Positions 17,354 to 26,175 of a DNA stretch of 64,000 bases are shown here, piece by piece. The translations under genes were made by a program, and so were the position numbers. The DNA is from an uncultured bacterium (GTDB lineage: Bacteria > Patescibacteriota > Saccharimonadia > Saccharimonadales > Saccharimonadaceae): assembly GCA_938030735.1 (NCBI GenBank), contig CALHIM010000011.1, positions 253,853 through 317,852 of the forward strand, read 5' to 3'. The notes beneath the pieces were generated by a model, which saw nothing but the letters and a program-made list of their open reading frames with translations, was not told the origin of the DNA and did no database searches. Every line of letters begins with the position of its first letter. Within the stretch, counting starts at the first letter, position 1.

Positions 17354-19600
17354 TTAGAATCTTGCAGCTTTTCGGCTAGCGAAGTAGTAACCAAAGGCGG
17401 TCACCATTGATGTTAATCCAAGAATTGCAGAAAGTGTATTTGCACCAGTTTGTGGCAATTCTGTTGGAATATTTGGTGTTGGGTTGTTTGGTGTAGGTGC
17501 TGGTGGAGTTTGTTTCTTTGGAATTTCCACTTTCGCGCTATCACAACCATCATTATCACCAGGAATTGTTGGCGTATCTACACAAGCTGTATTTACAGCA
17601 GTCATTCCTGTTGCTGTTGCTTGTGATCTAATTGTAATAGTTTTGCTTTCACCAACTTTCAAAGAGTTAATCTTTAGAGTTAAAGTATTATCTTTGATTT
17701 CACCACTATCGGCACTTACAAAAGTAATATTTGCCGGTGCACGGTCGGTTACAACAACATCTTTCAAATCAACATTTCCGTTATTCGAAACTGTAATCTC
17801 GTAGTTAAAATCAGTATTTGCTTCAATTTTAGCATTTTTCTGATTATTTACAGTTTTCTTGATAAGGATTGAAGGTTTTTCTTCACGTTTAACTTCAAAA
17901 GATTTTTCACAATTTGAATTTGAGTTTTCGCCATCTTTTGTGATAACAGTTGAAGAAATTGTGAATTTACCAACAATTTCAATGTCGAGTGTTAATTTCG
18001 AGCCGTTATTTACAGTTTTCTCGATTACGATTTTACCACTTTGATCTTTTACGATATATTTAACGCCAACAAATGTTGTGTTATTTACAGTATAAGAAGT
18101 GTTAAATTCGAATTTTGTTCGAGAAATTTGGCTAATTGTAATATTTCGACATACCAATTCCGGTTTAGATGGAGCTGGCGCTGGAGCTTTAGTTTCGAAA
18201 GATTTTTCACAGTTAGTATTTGAATTTTCACCGTTTTTAGTGATGACTGTTGAAGTAACTGTGTATTTTTCGTTCACATTGTTTGGAACGGTAATTTCGA
18301 ATTTAGTTCCACCATTTACAACTTTTTCGGCAACAACTTCATTTTTTGAATTTTTTACTACATATTTTGTGCCAGTAAATTCTGTATCTTTTACTGAATA
18401 TTTTGTGTCAGCCGCATAAGTGATTTGCTTTTCGTCTTTTCGAACAATGTTCAAACTTAAAGCTTCACATTTGTAAACTGGATTTTTAGGAGTTTCACAT
18501 TTTTTTGTAACTTTTACGCTTGCAGTATCGTTTTTAACGATTTTTTGGTCACTTGCTTGAGCGATGTTAGTTAAAGTGTTGTCTCCACAAACTGGCAAAC
18601 TATTTTCAGCTGAAACAGTTGCATCAAACCGAACATAAGCGTCGCCATTTGGTTGATATGAACCGATATTGATTCCAGAATTTTGAATGACATTGTCACT
18701 AACTTTCAATCCTTTTGGATTTGATGTGTTGTAGAGCTTTGTTGAGCCCGCAACATAATTCAAACCTTTTGGTAGAATGTCGCGAATTACAAGATTCTGA
18801 ATTCCTGCAGAACCTGTATTTTTAGCGTGAATTTGGAATTGAACTGTATCGCCAGATTTTGCATTTACAGTTTCAACCCAAGATTTTTCGCCATTTGTTT
18901 TATTTCGAACTGTTTTTGCAAGGTCAATATTAGTTTTTTCTTGCGGTTGGCTAACTTGAGCTTTAACTTTAACAGTTACATAGCCTGCATATTGGAAACA
19001 TCCAGGGATTTTTCCGTCAAGTTTATCATATCCAAGTTTTGCTCCAGTATTATTTACGATACTGTCTGGAAGCTTAGTTGTACCCATTCCGTTATTTTCG
19101 AAAAGGGCAGAACCAGCAACATAAGCCAAGTTAAAGTCATTATCACTTGAGAAAGTTGCTTCATCCCAAACTGTGTTGGGCTTTGCATTTGAAGCCGAAA
19201 TCTGACCTTGAACAGTCACATTTTTTGCTGTTGTTGTTGGAACGTTAAGTTTTGCTACTACGTTTTCGGCAACAAGATTTAAGTTCGAAGCTGCGTTGTT
19301 GTGAACATACATTCGAACATAATATTCTTTGCCATTCTGGACTTTCATATTGTTTGTCCATTTTGTGTTTGAGCCAACTTCACGGATTCCAACGAAGTCT
19401 TTTTCATCTCCGCCAATCACAGGGTTATTTGTGATTGAGTTGAATGTAATATAATCTGCTGGTTTTTCAATAGTGAATGATGGTCTAGCTGGACCCCAAG
19501 CCCAAACTAGAGCTGGAGCTACTGCTGCCACCAAAACTGAACCAGAGATTATTGAATGGTTTTTAATAAAATTAATGAGTTTTTTCATTTGGTCCCTCAT
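17354..19600 (-). CDS. LPQTG cell-wall-anchored protein with DUF11-type repeats
   Basis: 748 residues from the ATG at 19600, chosen because GGGAG lies just upstream; the longer frame from 19666 would start on the TTGACA -35 box. A basic N-terminus and hydrophobic segment (SGSVLVAAVAPALVWAW) form a signal peptide. Two DUF11-like domains are visible: one near 235-350 (SGDTVQFQIHAKNTGSAG, RDILPKGLNYV) and one near 585-680 (NFNYEITVSNNGN, VTDRAPANITFV). Between them are two diverged repeats (YTVTSTVITKNGENSN and FTISSTVITKDGENSN). The C-terminus is a sortase signal: Pro/Thr-rich wall-spanning region, LPQTG, hydrophobic helix, basic tail. This predicts covalent anchoring to peptidoglycan and a role in host contact. 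A sortase is not in the window. Confidence 0.92.
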   Translation of the reverse strand: MRDQMKKLINFIKNHSIISGSVLVAAVAPALVWAWGPARPSFTIEKPADYITFNSITNNPVIGGDEKDFVGIREVGSNTKWTNNMKVQNGKEYYVRMYVHNNAASNLNLVAENVVAKLNVPTTTAKNVTVQGQISASNAKPNTVWDEATFSSDNDFNLAYVAGSALFENNGMGTTKLPDSIVNNTGAKLGYDKLDGKIPGCFQYAGYVTVKVKAQVSQPQEKTNIDLAKTVRNKTNGEKSWVETVNAKSGDTVQFQIHAKNTGSAGIQNLVIRDILPKGLNYVAGSTKLYNTSNPKGLKVSDNVIQNSGINIGSYQPNGDAYVRFDATVSAENSLPVCGDNTLTNIAQASDQKIVKNDTASVKVTKKCETPKNPVYKCEALSLNIVRKDEKQITYAADTKYSVKDTEFTGTKYVVKNSKNEVVAEKVVNGGTKFEITVPNNVNEKYTVTSTVITKNGENSNTNCEKSFETKAPAPAPSKPELVCRNITISQISRTKFEFNTSYTVNNTTFVGVKYIVKDQSGKIVIEKTVNNGSKLTLDIEIVGKFTISSTVITKDGENSNSNCEKSFEVKREEKPSILIKKTVNNQKNAKIEANTDFNYEITVSNNGNVDLKDVVVTDRAPANITFVSADSGEIKDNTLTLKINSLKVGESKTITIRSQATATGMTAVNTACVDTPTIPGDNDGCDSAKVEIPKKQTPPAPTPNNPTPNIPTELPQTGANTLSAILGLTSMVTAFGYYFASRKAARF

Positions 19601-19702
19601 TTTTCTCCCTTCTAATCTCCACTTATTAGAATTTATTATTAATATCATCATAATTCTGTTTGTCAATATTTTGTTTTCTTCGCTTTAGCCGAATTGTTAA
19701 AA

Positions 19703-19733
19703 CTTAAAATCGGGTTATTAAGAAGTATCAATG
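19703..19733 (+). repeat. Inverted repeat, left copy, flanking the 460-aa membrane protein gene
   Basis: AAAATCGGGTTATTA plus a partly conserved GA-GTAT-AAT extension. The same sequence occurs in opposite orientation at 21270-21300: 15 bp exact, most of about 30 bp overall. Confidence 0.75.
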
Positions 19734-19818
19734 TAAAGCCAGGCGGCGGAAGACCGCCCAGCGTGAGTTCAGAAAGACTTTAATCTTTCACAAAGTGCAA
19801 TCGTTAAAATCAAAGTTA

Positions 19819-21201
19819 CTAGTCATCAATCGCAGGCTCAGACATTGAGCCATTTGCGAAGTCAGCCGAACTGCTTGGAGTTGTAACTCCGTTGCCTCCA
19901 GCTTCAACTGCTGGAGCAGATCGACCTACTAAGCCATCGTAATGACGGTTATCAGGAGTGGTCACAGACCCATCATTGGTCACTGTTGTGGTGCCATTGG
20001 AGTCTGTTATCTTGCCAGCGCCAGACCATTGAGACGGCTCACTAATACGAGCGTCTTGTGCTGGTGCAGATGAGCTTGCTGGTGCAGATGGAGCTGTTGG
20101 TGCAGAGTAGCTTTCAGGCAATTTTGCCTGAGAGGTTTCTGAACCATTTGAAGATCCGTCATTTTGACCTCCACCAACTGGGGCTTTACCCTGATTAGCG
20201 GGGTCCTTACTAGGGTCTTTCTTCTCAACCTTGCTTTCGCTTGGCTTGTCAGGTTTTCCTGGTTTTGCAGGAGGAATCTCGATCTTTTCTCTCGGAATTC
20301 CAGGAATGTTGTTGCTCTGCATTACTGTGTTGCCACAGTAAATCAGAACACAATAGATGTACTTCTCAGCTGAACCCTCAGGGTTCGAAACTTCAACGTA
20401 CTCTTGACCTGAAAGATCAAGTGCATTTTTGCTGATAACTACATCACCTTTGTCATTGACGCCAGTAGTGTAGTAGTTTGAATTATCTTCCATTTTCTTG
20501 GAAGAAATTCGACTCCGGGAAAGAAATGCCTTCGTTTGATAGAAAACATCCTTTCCCTTGCTATTGTAATAAACTTTTCCTTCCTTCTTTTCTAGCCAGT
20601 CTTTGACATCGGCTTTTACATCGACGATACCAAAGGTCATGGCTTTCTCTTTGAGAGCAGTTGCGTTATGACTCATATATTGAATCATCTCGTTGACTGC
20701 TCTTTCAGTGTCTGTTGAAAGAGTGTTTTCGTCTGACCCATTTGCAAATACTTTGTGTTGCGTATTTGCAATTTGTCTGTTGTAAACTACATCATTACCG
20801 TCGACCTTATAGTCGATGACTTGGAAATCTTCCTTCGGAAGATCCATATTTGAATTGGCTACGGAAGAAGTAGCGACCGTGTTATTGCTTGCACTGGCAC
20901 TTTTTGGTGCCAAAAACGAAAAATATAACGCCGCTCCGCCAACTACAAGTATAAACAGCGCGACCCCTAGAGCTATTGCTGGCCACGTATTTGATTTTGT
21001 AGCTTCATTAGCAGCTTCACCATCATTTTTTTTCAACTTATCTAGAATATCTTCAAGATATTCTAGTTCTTCTTGATGAGTTTTAAAAGAGGAGGCTTTA
21101 GCTTGAACTCTGTCAAACCATTCCATCGACTCTTGACTATCTCCTATGAGACTTTTAATTTCTCCCAGCAGCTCTTTGATTTTATTGTTAGTAGTGTTCA
21201 T
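19819..21201 (-). CDS. Membrane-anchored protein with Pro/Ser/Ala-rich extracellular tail
   Basis: 460 residues, not recognised. Residues 1-70 are charged and helical (possible coiled coil, cytoplasmic), a single membrane helix lies at about 73-97, residues 110-300 form a mixed globular domain with a Cys pair (YCVLIYC), and from about 305 on the chain is Pro/Lys then Ser/Ala/Gly-rich, like a wall-spanning stalk. Base composition is visibly more GC-rich and codon use is unlike the neighbours; I find only one TTCGAA. It has its own TTGACT-N17-TATAAT promoter, an unusually long structured leader and AAGGAAGGAAGGTGG before the ATG. Flanking inverted repeats and composition suggest either acquisition or strong expression selection. 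Confidence 0.8.
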   Translation of the reverse strand: MNTTNNKIKELLGEIKSLIGDSQESMEWFDRVQAKASSFKTHQEELEYLEDILDKLKKNDGEAANEATKSNTWPAIALGVALFILVVGGAALYFSFLAPKSASASNNTVATSSVANSNMDLPKEDFQVIDYKVDGNDVVYNRQIANTQHKVFANGSDENTLSTDTERAVNEMIQYMSHNATALKEKAMTFGIVDVKADVKDWLEKKEGKVYYNSKGKDVFYQTKAFLSRSRISSKKMEDNSNYYTTGVNDKGDVVISKNALDLSGQEYVEVSNPEGSAEKYIYCVLIYCGNTVMQSNNIPGIPREKIEIPPAKPGKPDKPSESKVEKKDPSKDPANQGKAPVGGGQNDGSSNGSETSQAKLPESYSAPTAPSAPASSSAPAQDARISEPSQWSGAGKITDSNGTTTVTNDGSVTTPDNRHYDGLVGRSAPAVEAGGNGVTTPSSSADFANGSMSEPAIDD

Positions 21202-21228
21202 TATTATCCACCTTCCTTCCTTTAGATT

Positions 21229-21252
21229 TTATTATTTTGGCCAAAATAATAA
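21229..21252. repeat. 24-bp perfect palindrome in the leader of the 460-aa gene
   Basis: TTATTATTTTGG is followed immediately by its exact reverse complement. In the mRNA it lies just upstream of the Shine-Dalgarno and would form a 12-bp hairpin, or it could be a dimeric protein's operator. Confidence 0.85.
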
Positions 21253-21269
21253 GGAACACTGAGGTACAC

Positions 21270-21300
21270 GATTCATACCTCATAATAACCCGATTTTTAA
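21270..21300 (-). repeat. Inverted repeat, right copy
   Basis: Reverse-oriented copy of the element at 19703-19733. It lies in the 5' leader of the 460-aa gene, inside or next to a GAGGTA/TACCTC hairpin. Confidence 0.75.
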
Positions 21301-21344
21301 GCTTCATTGACAGATCTGCTGATTATGATATGTCAACTGCTAGA

Positions 21345-21373
21345 ATTATAGTACAAAAGTATAAAAAAGTCAA
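21345..21373 (-). promoter_or_regulatory. Promoter of the 460-aa membrane protein gene
   Basis: Minus-strand TTGACT, 17-nt spacer, TATAAT. It leaves a leader of about 135 nt containing a TTGACA/TGTCAA hairpin, a GAGGTA/TACCTC hairpin and the 24-bp palindrome. Confidence 0.8.
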
Positions 21374-21434
21374 TAAGCATATAATATATATTAAATAAAC
21401 GCAAGCGCTTTAATTTTTTTTGAAAAATAAAGAA

Positions 21435-21458
21435 AAATCACCTTCGAAAAGGTGATTT
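21435..21458 (-). terminator. Terminator overlapping the 3' end of the 143-aa gene
   Basis: AAATCACCTT/AAGGTGATTT stem with a four-base loop and a T-rich run on the minus strand. Confidence 0.82.
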
Positions 21459-21888
21459 ATTGTACTGGTGGAAGCCTACGACTTTTTTTAGGCTTCTCCT
21501 TTGGTGCGTTCTTTTTTAGATCACTTGTATGATATTCCTCTATTAGAATATCACAGATTCTTTTTAAAATCGATGGCTCTTCATCTTCTTCATCAGGGTT
21601 GGTCGTTAAGGAATATGTCAAAACGACCAAAATCACACCCGCAACCCAGAAATACCATTGGGGAAGTGTGTTGAATAAAATCCCAATGAAAATTAGAGTT
21701 TTGATGAAAAATCCAGAACTCCGCCAAAAATTGCATATTTTAAAATACTTGTCTAGTTTAACTACTGCATAGAATGTTGCGAGAACAAGTACTCCATAGA
21801 CAACTGCGAGATTGTCGAGAATTCCAAAAGTTACCGTATTTAGTAAACGCAGGATGAATAAAATTAGGTTTGTAAAAAGGTTGATCAT
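21457..21888 (-). CDS. Small multi-span membrane protein
   Basis: 143 residues, not recognised. Hydrophobic segments at about 3-20, 24-44 and 58-92 precede an acidic patch (NPDEEDEE) and a Lys/Pro-rich cytoplasmic tail. Start supported by GAGGGG about 9 nt upstream. It is the third of three minus-strand membrane or surface genes, but each has its own promoter. Confidence 0.72.
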   Translation of the reverse strand: MINLFTNLILFILRLLNTVTFGILDNLAVVYGVLVLATFYAVVKLDKYFKICNFWRSSGFFIKTLIFIGILFNTLPQWYFWVAGVILVVLTYSLTTNPDEEDEEPSILKRICDILIEEYHTSDLKKNAPKEKPKKSRRLPPVQ

Positions 21889-21949
21889 TTTTTCAACCCC
21901 TCACTTTCTTCTGAATTTTCCAGTATGTGAAAGGTACTAGAATACTTAT

Positions 21950-21978
21950 ATAATAACATAAAAAGCTTAAAAAGTCAA
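21950..21978 (-). promoter_or_regulatory. Promoter of the 143-aa membrane gene
   Basis: Minus-strand TTGACT, 17-nt spacer, TATTAT, about 60 nt before the ATG. Confidence 0.75.
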
Positions 21979-22041
21979 TAAATAAAGCTTTCGAAAAAAG
22001 AAAAAAGCTCCAGAATTGAAGCTTTTTGATATAATTTCAAT

Positions 22042-22118
22042 TGGTGGGTGATTAGGGACTCGAACCCCAGACCCTCTCGGTGTAAACGAGATGCTCTAGC
22101 CAACTGAGCTAATCACCC
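22042..22118 (-). tRNA. tRNA-Val(TAC)
   Basis: Acceptor GGGTGAT/ATCACCC, D-stem GCTC/GAGC, anticodon stem TCTCG/CGAGA with loop TTTACAC (anticodon TAC), discriminator A and encoded CCA. Confidence 0.95.
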
Positions 22119-22248
22119 GAACAATTACTATTTTAGCAGACTCTTTTTGTAAAGTCAACAACTTTTTTCATTTTTTTGAAAAAATATTAAAGTTATGTTA
22201 AGATTATGTAGATGAATATGTATAATCGAAAGGTAAAATAAAAAAAGA

Positions 22249-22698
22249 ATGGACACAAGAAGGCCTAACGGGATTGGTAAAAAATATGAAAAATATGCAA
22301 AAAATAAAAAACATGAGGGCGAAGACTATAATTTTTACGACAGAGCAATGCTAGACAATTCGGTTATAGAAAAATTTGAACATTTTGTACTGGTTGAAAA
22401 CTTGTTTCCGTATCAGATTTGGGATGGGTTCGAAGTTAAGAAACATTTACTTCTAATTCCAAAGAAATTTACAGATACAATTAGTAATTTTTCACCAGCA
22501 GAAAAGGAAGAATATTTTGAAATTTTATCAAAATATGAAGCTCAGGGTTTTTCAATTTATGCTCGTGCAGCGCAAAACGTTCGAAAAACTGTTAAGCATC
22601 AGCACACGCATTTGATAATTCTGAATTATAATCGGCGAGTTCATTTGTTATTTAATGTTACAAATAAAATTCTTTGGTGGCGTAATTTCTCTAAATAG
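22249..22698 (+). CDS. HIT-like nucleotide-binding protein
   Basis: 149 residues. The histidine triad H-x-H-x-H is present as KHQHTHLII (His117, 119, 121), preceded by the usual strand/helix order (FVLVENLFPYQIWDG, HLLLIPKKF). HIT proteins hydrolyse or transfer nucleotidyl groups on substrates such as AMP-lysine or dinucleoside polyphosphates. The N-terminal 30 residues are very basic. A TAAAAT box ends 9 nt before the ATG with no properly spaced SD, so it is probably leaderless. The exact substrate is unknown. Confidence 0.8.
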   Translation: MDTRRPNGIGKKYEKYAKNKKHEGEDYNFYDRAMLDNSVIEKFEHFVLVENLFPYQIWDGFEVKKHLLLIPKKFTDTISNFSPAEKEEYFEILSKYEAQGFSIYARAAQNVRKTVKHQHTHLIILNYNRRVHLLFNVTNKILWWRNFSK

Positions 22699-22703
22699 TT
22701 TAG

Positions 22704-22732
22704 TTGATTTTTAGCGAAAAAAATGGTAGAAT
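22704..22732 (+). promoter_or_regulatory. typA promoter
   Basis: TTGATT, 17-nt spacer, TAGAAT; a leader of about 30 nt ends with GAGAG before the ATG. Confidence 0.75.
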
Positions 22733-22770
22733 ATTTAAAGTTTTATAATAATTTTTAATAGAGAGAAAAT

Positions 22771-24597
22771 ATGAAATCAGAAAATATTCGAAATGTAGCG
22801 ATTATTGCTCACGTTGACCACGGAAAAACAACTTTAGTGGACGGTCTTTTAAAACAGAGTAATACTTTTCGTGAAAATCAGGCTGAAATGAGCCAAACAC
22901 TTTTGATGGATTCGGGCGATCAGGAATCGGAACGCGGAATTACGATTACCGCAAAGCAGACATCAATTTATCATGGTGATTATAAAATTAATATTATTGA
23001 TACTCCAGGGCATGCTGATTTTTCTGGTGAGGTTGAACGCACGCTAAATATGGCAGATGGCGTGATTTTGGTGGTGGATGCTCAAGAAGGCCCAATGCCA
23101 CAAACTAAATTCGTTCTTTCGAAAGCTCTTGAGCTTGGTTTGAAGCCGATTGTGGTAGTGAATAAAATCGATAAACCAGCTCGTCGAATTACAGAAGTGA
23201 ATGATGAAGTTTCGGACTTATTTTTGGAACTTGCTACGAATGATGATCAGTTGCTGTATCCAACTTATTATGCGATTGGTCGCGATGGTAAGGCTTGGCC
23301 TGAGGTTCCAGAGAATCCAGAAGCTGAAGCAAATTTCGAACCTATTTTTGAAGCAATTATTAACGAAATTCCTGCGCCAAAAGTTGAGCTTGAAGGTGAT
23401 TTTCAGTTACTTGTAACATCTTTGACTTATGATAATTTCTTAGGAAAATATGCGATTGGGCGAATTTCTCGCGGAAAAGTAAAATCTGGCGAGCAAATTG
23501 CGTTAATTAAGCGAGATGGAACGGTTAAAAAGGCTAAAATTGATAAACTCTTTGCATACCGTGGTTTGAACCGTGAGGAAATTCAAGAAGCCTTTGCTGG
23601 AGATATCGTAGCTATCACAGGTGTTTCTGAAGCTGAAATTGGTGAAACTTTGGCAGATGTAAATAATCCTGAGGCTTTGCCGACAATTGAGGTTGAAAAG
23701 CCAACTCTTTCGATGTATCTTGGCCCAAATACCAGCCCAATGAAAGGCCGTGAAGGTGAGTTTACGACTTCACGTCAAATTGGCGATCGACTAAAGAAAG
23801 AGCTCGAAACAAATGTTTCACTACAAGTTGAAGAAAGTGGAATTGGTTTTATTATTTCAGGTCGTGGTGAACTCCACCTTTCTGTTTTGATTGAAACTTT
23901 GCGCCGTGAGGGTTTTGAGTTTGAAGTTGGTCGCCCACAGGTAGTTACAATCCAAGAAGATGGTGTTGAAAAAGAGCCAGTTGAAGAATTAATTATTGAA
24001 GTTGCACCTGAGTTTGTTGGTGCGGTGAGTCAAGAAATGGGAACCCGCCGAGCGGAAATGCGCGCACAAGAAAGCCTGCCAACAGGTGCTAATCGCTTAA
24101 CTTATATTATTACAACGCGTGCTATGATTGGTCTTCGAAATCTAATGCTGACCGCTACGAAAGGCACGATCATTATGAATAGCTTGCCGTATGGTTATCA
24201 AGAGATGGGAGCTAAAATTCCTTCAAGTCGAAATGGTGTATTAATCGCTTTCGAAAAAGGAATATCAACACCTTATGCGCTTCAAAGCGCAGAGAACCGT
24301 GGAGAATTATTTATTGGTCCGGGAACTGAAGTCTATGCCGGAATGATTGTTGGTTTAAATAATCGCCAAGAAGATCTTGAAATTAACGTTGTGAAAGAAA
24401 AACATCTCACAAATATGCGTTCAAAATCTTCTGATGGCGCAGTTCAACTAACACCATATACGGATTTAAGCCTTGAACAGTGTATTGATTTTATTGAAGA
24501 TGATGAACTTCTTGAAGTTACGCCGCAAAATTTGCGTCTTCGAAAGCGCTATCTTGACTCAAATGAGCGCAAACGAATGGCAAAATCTACTAAGTAA
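22771..24597 (+). CDS. typA: Ribosome-associated GTPase TypA/BipA
   Basis: 608 residues, the usual TypA length. G1 AHVDHGKTTLVD, G2 RGITI, G3 DTPGHADF and G4 NKID are intact, followed by EF-G-like domains II, III and V and the BipA-specific C-terminal domain. TypA binds the ribosome and aids 50S assembly and translation under stress. Led by GAGAG a few bases before the ATG and closed by a strong terminator. Confidence 0.97.
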   Translation: MKSENIRNVAIIAHVDHGKTTLVDGLLKQSNTFRENQAEMSQTLLMDSGDQESERGITITAKQTSIYHGDYKINIIDTPGHADFSGEVERTLNMADGVILVVDAQEGPMPQTKFVLSKALELGLKPIVVVNKIDKPARRITEVNDEVSDLFLELATNDDQLLYPTYYAIGRDGKAWPEVPENPEAEANFEPIFEAIINEIPAPKVELEGDFQLLVTSLTYDNFLGKYAIGRISRGKVKSGEQIALIKRDGTVKKAKIDKLFAYRGLNREEIQEAFAGDIVAITGVSEAEIGETLADVNNPEALPTIEVEKPTLSMYLGPNTSPMKGREGEFTTSRQIGDRLKKELETNVSLQVEESGIGFIISGRGELHLSVLIETLRREGFEFEVGRPQVVTIQEDGVEKEPVEELIIEVAPEFVGAVSQEMGTRRAEMRAQESLPTGANRLTYIITTRAMIGLRNLMLTATKGTIIMNSLPYGYQEMGAKIPSSRNGVLIAFEKGISTPYALQSAENRGELFIGPGTEVYAGMIVGLNNRQEDLEINVVKEKHLTNMRSKSSDGAVQLTPYTDLSLEQCIDFIEDDELLEVTPQNLRLRKRYLDSNERKRMAKSTK

Positions 24598-24626
24598 CAA
24601 CACTTGACAATTCACTAAAATATTTA

Positions 24627-24654
24627 AAATCGCCCCAAGGACAGCGGGCGATTT
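24627..24654. terminator. Bidirectional terminator after typA
   Basis: AAATCGCCC/GGGCGATTT stem with T-runs on both sides; it also closes the small minus-strand transcript starting near 24810. Confidence 0.85.
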
Positions 24655-24676
24655 TTTAGATTTTTGAAAGTCTCAA

Positions 24677-24751
24677 TTATTTTTCGCGACTTGTTCGAAC
24701 GTTTACTGAATAAGATTCTTCAGATTGGTTTACTCGAATAACTTTAAACAA
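24677..24751 (-). CDS. Possible 24-residue peptide (TTG start)
   Basis: A perfect-consensus minus-strand promoter (TTGACA-N17-TATAAT) is followed, after about 60 nt, by AAAGGA and, six bases on, a TTG opening a 25-codon frame that begins MFKVIRVNQSEESY. It ends TAA just before the typA terminator. The peptide is charged and non-hydrophobic. The strong promoter, SD and terminator make a transcript likely. Whether the peptide or the RNA is the product is unknown. Confidence 0.45.
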   Translation of the reverse strand: MFKVIRVNQSEESYSVNVRTSREK

Positions 24752-24815
24752 AATGTTTCCTTTCTATAATCATTTTTTATTTTGATACTTTTTATTTTTG
24801 GATGATTATAATATC

Positions 24816-24844
24816 ATTATAGCACAAAATTATTTATATGTCAA
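24816..24844 (-). promoter_or_regulatory. Consensus promoter driving the small minus-strand transcript
   Basis: TTGACA, 17-nt spacer, TATAAT, divergent from the MFS gene promoter only 14 nt away. Confidence 0.8.
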
Positions 24845-24858
24845 TAGTCTAAATTAGT

Positions 24859-24887
24859 TTGACAAAAAATAATATAGTATATATAAT
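24859..24887 (+). promoter_or_regulatory. MFS gene promoter (leaderless)
   Basis: TTGACA, 17-nt spacer, TATAAT; the -10 box ends 7 nt before ATG 24895. Confidence 0.82.
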
Positions 24888-24894
24888 ATTGCCT

Positions 24895-26112
24895 ATGGTT
24901 ATAAAATTTTTAAGAAAAATTAGACAAAAGCGAAATTTTTGGTTTTTAGCTAAATTTGACGAAATGAGTATTTTATATATTGCAAAAATGTTTCGAAGTT
25001 TTGCGTTGAATCTTTCGGCTGGCTTTGTGTTGATGTATTTTTATAAGATTGGATATGGTTGGAATGGAGTTTTATTATTCTTGATTTTATCGTACGTAGT
25101 AAAATTGATTAGTGTTTGGGTTGGTGGTGCTTATATCGCGAAGCACGGGCCAAAACACGGTATTCTACTTTCGAATATTCTAAATATACCTATGCTGATT
25201 ATGGCGTCTTTAACTTCGAAATTTGGAGTATCTATGGCAATTGCAACAATGATTATTCAGGGATTTGCTATTTCGATTTATAACGTTTCTATTTATGTTG
25301 GTATGTCTAAAGTGAAGAATAATAAGAAAGCTGGTGGGCAGTTGGGAGTTCTGTATAGTATTGATAAAATTGCAGCAGCATTATCTCCGATTATTGGTGG
25401 CTGGCTGGCGATTTTTATTGGAATGGAGTCAGCGCTTTATATCTCAGCAATTCTTTTTGTTATGTCGGCTATTCCTTTACTTTCAACTAGGGAAGTTATG
25501 AAAAACGATATTAAATTAAATTTCAAGACATTTCCAGTAAAAAAATATCTTAATAAGATTTTTATTCCACAGACTTTAACTTCGGGCCCGTCATCTACTG
25601 TTCATTTTACATGGCGTATTTTCGTGCCAGTATTTATTTTTTCGCAAGTAAATTCTTATGGGGTGATTGCGTCTTTGGCTAGTCTATCGGCGATAGTTTC
25701 TATTATTGCGGCAATTGCTTTCGGAAAGATAGTTGATAAAAACCAAGGCGGAATAATGCTCAGAGGATCTATTTTTATTCGTGGTCTAATAAATCTTTGT
25801 CGTGGATTATTTATGATGAGCCCATTAGCGGTTGTTTTGACGAATATAGCAGATGAAGTGTCAGGGGTCGGTTATTCTTTATCGAATCAAAAAGGCGCAT
25901 TTTTTGAAGCGGATGATTCAGGCCGGCGAATCGAATATTTTGTAATTTCGGAGTCATTCTTCTTTATAGGCTCAACTTTATATACTATTTTAGCATTCGT
26001 TCTGTTTTTGGCTTTCGGAGCAGAAACTGGCCTTCGAATATTTTTTGCTGTATCTGGAGTCGTTCTTATTCTATTAGGTAGGATAAAATACACAGTTTAT
26101 GAAATAAAATAG
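24895..26112 (+). CDS. MFS-type membrane transporter
   Basis: 405 residues from ATG 24895; the TTG at 24859 is the -35 hexamer and is rejected. About 12 hydrophobic helices, an inter-helix basic loop around KNDIKLNFKTFPVKKY in the middle separating two six-helix halves, and MFS-like loop signatures (GGAYIAKHGPKHG, FGKIVDKNQGG). Substrate not predictable. It stands alone upstream of pgk, which has its own SD. Confidence 0.8.
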   Translation: MVIKFLRKIRQKRNFWFLAKFDEMSILYIAKMFRSFALNLSAGFVLMYFYKIGYGWNGVLLFLILSYVVKLISVWVGGAYIAKHGPKHGILLSNILNIPMLIMASLTSKFGVSMAIATMIIQGFAISIYNVSIYVGMSKVKNNKKAGGQLGVLYSIDKIAAALSPIIGGWLAIFIGMESALYISAILFVMSAIPLLSTREVMKNDIKLNFKTFPVKKYLNKIFIPQTLTSGPSSTVHFTWRIFVPVFIFSQVNSYGVIASLASLSAIVSIIAAIAFGKIVDKNQGGIMLRGSIFIRGLINLCRGLFMMSPLAVVLTNIADEVSGVGYSLSNQKGAFFEADDSGRRIEYFVISESFFFIGSTLYTILAFVLFLAFGAETGLRIFFAVSGVVLILLGRIKYTVYEIK

Positions 26113-26175
26113 TTGATTAATCAATAAGCTTGTGCTAAAATTATATCAAATATTTTCAAAATAAAAAGGAACAAA

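Noticed and set aside
18827..19150. 107-aa plus-strand frame opposite the DUF11 gene
   Set aside because: No SD or promoter; an antisense shadow of beta-repeat codons.
19601..19666. 22-residue extension of the LPQTG protein
   Set aside because: Starts on the TTGACA hexamer and would spoil the signal peptide; GGGAG precedes ATG 19600.
25887..26093. Minus-strand basic 68-aa frame opposite the MFS gene
   Set aside because: Shadow of the transporter's last helices; no initiation signals.
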